Source: Alphaproteobacteria bacterium
Lineage (GTDB): Bacteria; Pseudomonadota; Alphaproteobacteria; Micropepsales; Micropepsaceae
NCBI GenBank assembly: GCA_017983635.1
Contig: JAGOBA010000002.1
Coordinates: 539,418 to 603,417 of the forward strand
Reading direction: 5' to 3'
Length of the DNA stretch: 64,000 bases
Shown here: positions 60,856 to 64,000 of the stretch, piece by piece
Layout of the letters: the number at the start of each line of letters is the position of its first letter
How positions within the stretch are numbered: the stretch's first letter is position 1
Position numbers and translations under genes: made by a program
The notes under the pieces: model-generated
Databases searched by the model: none
The model's input: the letters and a program-made list of their open reading frames with translations, nothing else
What the model was told of the DNA's origin: nothing

Positions 60856-60870
60856 TTGTGCACTGCAATA
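60856..60870. promoter_or_regulatory. TGC-N3-GCA-type motif upstream of ccr
   Basis: TTGTGCACTGCAATA contains TGCACTGCA (TGC-N3-GCA) and lies 50 bases before the ccr start. It is similar to the motif at 51621-51635 upstream of etfB. PhaR-type regulators recognise related TGC/GCA patterns in alphaproteobacteria; the assignment here is only a suggestion. Confidence 0.45.
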
Positions 60871-61083
60871 TGGCGCTTTCGCAAGGAAGCCCAAAAAATC
60901 CACAGACTTCTTACCAAAAATTACCAACTGCGGCAGTGTGGACTACTTTTCTGACCGACACGCTGCGCCGCAGCAGCTCCACGCGGCAGCGATTCTGATG
61001 CTTAACAAACCCGTGCGCAGCAGCGCCAAGCGCCAGGCCAACGTTTCGAATTGCTCGAACCGGGTTCAATCCGTCTTAAAGCG

Positions 61084-61120
61084 CGGCGGGCCTTGATGCG
61101 CGCCCGCCGTTTGTCTTCTT
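61084..61120 (+). terminator. Intrinsic terminator-like hairpin upstream of the RcnB-like gene
   Basis: CGGCGGGC (61084-61091) and GCCCGCCG (61102-61109) form a perfect 8-bp GC stem with a 10-base loop, followed by TTTGTCTTCTT (61110-61120). The next gene's ribosome site begins right after, at 61121, so this is either the terminator of an upstream small transcript or an attenuator. Confidence 0.65.
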
Positions 61121-61130
61121 GGAGGCCGCC

Positions 61131-61472
61131 ATGAAGCGCCGATCGCTCGCCGCCGCCGTGCTTTTGTCGATCTGCTCAAGCCTGCCCGCAGACGCCGCGC
61201 CACGCTTCACGCAATTGGATTCCACCATCGTGCGCGTCTACTTCTCAACCAAACCCATCGTATGGACCGGCGTTCCGATGGAACTCGCCAAAGGCTTCGC
61301 ACCCGGCAAGCCATTACCGCCGTCGCTCCCGCTGGAGGCGCTCCCGCGCGACCTGCTGGCAAAGCTCCCCGTCCATCGCGGCTACGTGTACTACCGCGTC
61401 GGCGAAGACATCGCGCTTGTCGATTCGACCACACGCATCGTCGCCGACATCATCGAGAACGTTTTCAGCTAG
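61131..61472 (+). CDS. Secreted RcnB/DUF1236-like protein
   Basis: The 113-residue precursor has a signal peptide (MKRRSLAAAVLLSICSSLPADA). The mature part ends with PVHRGYVYYRVGEDIALVDSTTRIVADIIENVF, which is like the C-terminal tail of RcnB/CigR and DUF1236 proteins (a GxxYxxVGxDxxLVDxxTRxIVxxI pattern). These are small periplasmic proteins, some linked to metal homeostasis; role here is unknown. GGAGG at 61121-61125 precedes the ATG. The hairpin just upstream suggests transcription may be attenuated. Confidence 0.6.
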   Translation: MKRRSLAAAVLLSICSSLPADAAPRFTQLDSTIVRVYFSTKPIVWTGVPMELAKGFAPGKPLPPSLPLEALPRDLLAKLPVHRGYVYYRVGEDIALVDSTTRIVADIIENVFS

Positions 61473-61731
61473 CAAGAAACAATCCACTGTGGTGGCGTCG
61501 AGCGGCGCCATCGAAATTTCAACTTGTCGCCCCAATTTGATCACAATTGCCGGAAGTGCAGAGTTTTCGTGTGCTCCGAACAATCGATGCTCAACGCAAG
61601 CGCCCGCGAGTTTTGCCAGGTCGACCTCGAATAACCTTACCTGCCCTGATTCCGTCACAGTCATGGTCCAAACGGAGGTTGGGCCTAGGCGTTCACTAAG
61701 GCCATTCAATTCTTCCTAGGGGACGACGACG

Positions 61732-62781
61732 ATGGCCAAGCTGGGGATGTCGAAATACGACGCGAACGAAAGCCCGACCGGGCGTGCCTACAACTGGGGT
61801 CACCGCGGCGTCGAAATAACGGGGACGCTGCTCCGCAACTGGTTAGGCTCCCACACCGAGAACAGCCTTCAACTTCGCGCTGAGAATTTGCGCCGCCGGG
61901 TCTACGGACCAGGCGCACAATTCCATCACTGGACGGCCGTGTTGCTCGGCGTCGGCATTTTTCTGACCGCCATGTTCGTCGATTACAACATCATTCACGA
62001 GTTTTGGACGCGCGCCCTTTCCAACGAATTCGGCGAAGTCCCGCCGGCGATGGCGACGACCGTGGCGGCGAAATCGCTGCAAGTCGTGTTCGCGACGCTC
62101 GCCGTTCACTACCTCATCTCCAACATCGGCCACGGCGGCCGCGTCGCCTATTCGTTGCTGATCTTCCTGATCACGGCCTTCATGGTGATCGGCATCGGCC
62201 TGCTCTGGGCGAACAACAGCTTGCCGGCAGGCGCCAAGGTCTTCGGCTTCGACGTCAACCAGTCGGCGCAATCGATCGACCAATTCCTCAAAGGTCTCGG
62301 TGTGAAACCGCCACGAGCCGCCGCCGTGCCGGCCGAAGTGAAGGCGCTCAAGAAATACGAGCTCATCATCTGGCTGTTCTCGCTCGGCGTTATCTTCCTC
62401 GTCGTGGCCTCGATCGGTGCGATGGCGTTGCACAGCGCGATGCGTGGCTTCACCGGCATCACCGGCGGCGCCCTTTACGACAGTCACAAGGAAGCGGTGC
62501 GCGGCAACTTCGTGCGCGACGGTCTGCGCCAGGCGCAACTCGACCTGGCGCACCTCAAGCGCGACCCGGAGGATTTCAAGCAGGCGAAGCTGTCGGAGTT
62601 CTTGACCGTCTATACGGAAGGCGTCGTCGCCGGCCGTTTTGGTAATTCACGACAAGGGTACTTGCTGCGACGGGCCAACGAGGCCGCCGATGAAGTCGGC
62701 GACAGCTTCTCGTTCGGCGGATCGAACGCCAACATCGACAACCTCGATGACTATCGCAACAAAAAAGTCGCTTCAGCTTGA
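61732..62781 (+). CDS. Membrane protein of a two-gene vWA-associated module
   Basis: The 349-residue protein starts with a soluble segment (MAKLGMSKYDANESPTG; residues 1-65), then has four transmembrane helices (about 67-87, 111-131, 137-160 and 212-238), and a C-terminal cytoplasmic helical domain of about 110 residues with DSHKEAVRGNFVRDGLRQAQLDLAHL. No family was recognised. A second gene encoding a vWA-like protein begins 11 bases after its stop. A GGGGAC site 10 bases before the ATG is a fair ribosome site. The two likely form a small envelope-associated system. Confidence 0.65.
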   Translation: MAKLGMSKYDANESPTGRAYNWGHRGVEITGTLLRNWLGSHTENSLQLRAENLRRRVYGPGAQFHHWTAVLLGVGIFLTAMFVDYNIIHEFWTRALSNEFGEVPPAMATTVAAKSLQVVFATLAVHYLISNIGHGGRVAYSLLIFLITAFMVIGIGLLWANNSLPAGAKVFGFDVNQSAQSIDQFLKGLGVKPPRAAAVPAEVKALKKYELIIWLFSLGVIFLVVASIGAMALHSAMRGFTGITGGALYDSHKEAVRGNFVRDGLRQAQLDLAHLKRDPEDFKQAKLSEFLTVYTEGVVAGRFGNSRQGYLLRRANEAADEVGDSFSFGGSNANIDNLDDYRNKKVASA

Positions 62782-62792
62782 GGTCTAGAACG

Positions 62793-63500
62793 GTGTCCAT
62801 TCTTCGCACGCTGCTGTTGTTGCCGATGCTCGCCTTCGTGGGCGGCTTGGCGGCCATGATCAATGCCAACGCCTATCCGAACTACGGTGCGCCGAACCCG
62901 CCGCGTACGCTTGTAATCGGGATTGACCTCTCGACCTCAAATCCGTTGATCCGCGATGAAGCGTTTGCCTATCGCGTCAGCGAGCGCATTCGTCCGCTGA
63001 TCGCAAACCTCGCGCCGCACTCCCGCGTCCTCCTGCGGTCGTTTGGCTCCTATAACTCGGCGGCCAACTCGCCGTTGACCTTGGACATCGTGATCGCGCC
63101 CAAGACGGCTCGCGCCGAGGACATGGCAACCCTGATCGGCAGCGTCGTCGCGGGCGTTCCGCAAATGGTGCGAAAGGGCAAGATTCAGGCACAAAACGCG
63201 ACGAACATCGTGCCGTTTCTCTTGAACGTCGCCAACGTCGTCGACTGTCACGCCATGCCGACGCAAGTGATCTTGGCGAGCGACGGTGTTGAGGATTCGC
63301 AGGTCGCGAACCTCTCGCGCCGCTCCTCCACGCTGCCTGCGCCGAACGTCGCGCCGTTCCCCGGCTGTGAGGAACTCACGATCCTCGGCATTGGCCGTGG
63401 TCTGAATTCGCCTGGCGACACCGAACGCCTGCGCGGCGAATGGGCCTTCTGGGCCCAGGCCGCGGGCTTCCAGCGTTTCAGCGGCCTCAACGACTGGTAA
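62793..63500 (+). CDS. von Willebrand A-like protein, probable partner of the membrane protein
   Basis: The 235-residue protein, started at GTG 62793 (TTG 62778 is the alternative), has an N-terminal hydrophobic helix or signal (residues 4-22) and a vWA-type Rossmann fold: TLVIGIDLSTSN with the MIDAS D45-x-S47-x-S49, a threonine in QNATNIV near residue 137, and LASDGVED with D164, which together form a metal-ion-dependent adhesion site. vWA proteins mediate protein contacts, often with membrane or AAA+ partners. Here the partner is the preceding membrane protein. It overlaps the convergent gluQ by 14 bases. Confidence 0.7.
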   Translation: MSILRTLLLLPMLAFVGGLAAMINANAYPNYGAPNPPRTLVIGIDLSTSNPLIRDEAFAYRVSERIRPLIANLAPHSRVLLRSFGSYNSAANSPLTLDIVIAPKTARAEDMATLIGSVVAGVPQMVRKGKIQAQNATNIVPFLLNVANVVDCHAMPTQVILASDGVEDSQVANLSRRSSTLPAPNVAPFPGCEELTILGIGRGLNSPGDTERLRGEWAFWAQAAGFQRFSGLNDW

Positions 63501-64000
63501 GCCCCACCGCTTTTCGAATCCGCGCGGGCGTCCAGCCGCCCGCGCGTAGCGTTCTCAGCGTCGTCGCCTGATCGCGCTTGGCCAGCCGCTTGCCGGTCGC
63601 ATCGCAAATCAACCGGTGATGCGAATAGGCGGGCGCCGGCAGCCCGAGCAGCTCCTGCAGCAACCGGTGCAGGCTTGTCGCCGCAAACAAATCGTTTCCC
63701 CGCGTCACCATCGTTATCCCTTGCAAGGCATCATCGACAACGACCGCCAAGTGATAACTCGCAGGCGCATCCTTGCGCGCCAACACAAAGTCGCCGAATG
63801 CGTCGACACGTGCCGCGATCGTGCCAGTTTCACCGTTCGGACCCGACCCCAATTCCTGAAACTCAAGCGTGCTTCCGACAGAAGCGAACGCCTTCACCAC
63901 ATCAAGCCGCCACGCATGCTGATCGCCGCGCTGAAGCCGTGTGTCGCGGTGTTGCGCACTGAGCGTCCGACATGTTCCCGGGTAGATCGGCCCCTCGGGT
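63487..64000 (-). CDS. gluQ: Glutamyl-Q tRNA(Asp) synthetase, 5' end missing
   Basis: This is the C-terminal part (about 171 codons) of GluQ-RS, a truncated glutamyl-tRNA synthetase paralogue that attaches glutamate to queuosine in tRNA(Asp). The visible frame reads GPIYPGTCRTL, RKDAPASYHLAVVVDDALQGITMVTRGNDL, SHHRLICDATGKRLAKRD (KMSKS-like) and a short C-terminal helix; a zinc-type cysteine occurs in GTCR. The gene continues beyond the window on the minus strand. Its last 14 bases overlap the vWA gene. Confidence 0.93.
   Translation of the reverse strand, partial: PEGPIYPGTCRTLSAQHRDTRLQRGDQHAWRLDVVKAFASVGSTLEFQELGSGPNGETGTIAARVDAFGDFVLARKDAPASYHLAVVVDDALQGITMVTRGNDLFAATSLHRLLQELLGLPAPAYSHHRLICDATGKRLAKRDQATTLRTLRAGGWTPARIRKAVGLTSR

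Larger units (their letters stand above)
60807..61130. other. Intergenic stretch with operator-like motif and possible sRNA
   Basis: No protein gene fits in these 324 bases. They hold TTGTGCACTGCAATA at 60856-60870 (about 50 bases upstream of the ccr start), and near the right end a strong hairpin followed by T-rich bases, which suggests that a plus-strand transcript ends there, perhaps a small RNA from about 60870-61115. Internal self-complementary segments (TTCGA/TCGAA around 61045-61059) support structure. No known RNA family was recognised. Confidence 0.4.

Noticed and set aside
61045..61076. tRNA-like T-loop GGGTTCAATCC
   Set aside because: No acceptor stem, D arm or anticodon arm can be folded around it.
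61314..61709. Minus-strand frame of 131 codons between the RcnB-like gene and the membrane-protein gene
   Set aside because: It overlaps the RcnB-like gene by 159 bases and has no recognisable domain or good ribosome site; the plus-strand gene has a signal peptide and is preferred.
1..64000. CRISPR array, rRNA or tRNA genes, transposase, integrase or phage structural genes
   Set aside because: None was seen on reading both strands; no array of equally spaced repeats and no recombinase motif was found.

Overview
The window is a stretch of alphaproteobacterial chromosome, GC-rich and densely coded. The assignment rests on several alphaproteobacterial hallmarks: hisC-tyrA next to a DUF2125 protein, a CpdR-type response regulator, an MJ0042/DUF3426 protein beside ftsEX, a TIGR02302-type protein beside lysA, an HIG1-domain protein beside a PduO adenosyltransferase, and LexA-type boxes of the GTTC-N7-GTTC form. 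I cannot place it below class level. No rRNA, tRNA, CRISPR array, insertion sequence or prophage was recognised.

Layout. Positions 1-1671 carry the end of yraN, a DolP-like BON lipoprotein and a SirB1-type protein. Positions 8354-10818 carry gshB and comM. I infer that these belong to one ancestral cluster, now separated by an accessory stretch (about 1672-8353) holding vapBC, orphan envelope proteins, a TetR regulator with a 35-residue membrane micro-ORF, a Nudix hydrolase, a PcfJ-domain protein, and a non-coding end with a LexA-like box and GTTAC repeats. From 10.9 to 19.5 kb there is a hybrid histidine kinase, an AmpG-type permease, an OlsB-type acyltransferase, a methyltransferase and metX-metW. 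From 19.6 to 30.7 kb there is a conserved core: hisC-tyrA, a DUF2125 protein, class II ribonucleotide reductase, plsC, a YdcF protein, a HAD phosphatase, ftsX-ftsE, a zinc-ribbon protein, hpt and cpdR.

From 30.7 to 35.4 kb is a second accessory-looking stretch: GAGACA repeats, a second LexA-like box, a DUF2975/Xre pair, a Tat-secreted alkaline-phosphatase-like protein with a membrane partner, a lipoprotein and an AhpD-like protein. From 35.5 to 42.2 kb is argH-lptM-lysA-TIGR02302 (with a palindromic REP/BIME-like element between lptM and lysA), then tlpA and a hypothetical gene. From 42.2 to 47.4 kb lies a TetR regulator divergent from an MMPL/RND exporter, a LolA-like periplasmic protein and a predicted outer-membrane barrel, which together look like a trans-envelope lipid-transport module.

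From 47.4 to 60.8 kb most genes are on the minus strand and many serve acyl-CoA metabolism: 3-hydroxybutyryl-CoA dehydrogenase, EtfA/EtfB, a PduO cobalamin adenosyltransferase, (2S)-methylsuccinyl-CoA dehydrogenase and crotonyl-CoA carboxylase/reductase. The last two are diagnostic of the ethylmalonyl-CoA pathway. The adenosyltransferase would supply adenosylcobalamin both to that pathway's mutases and to the class II ribonucleotide reductase. A higBA-type module lies inside this block. The window ends with an RcnB/DUF1236-like secreted protein, a two-gene membrane/von Willebrand A module of unknown function, and the 3' part of gluQ.
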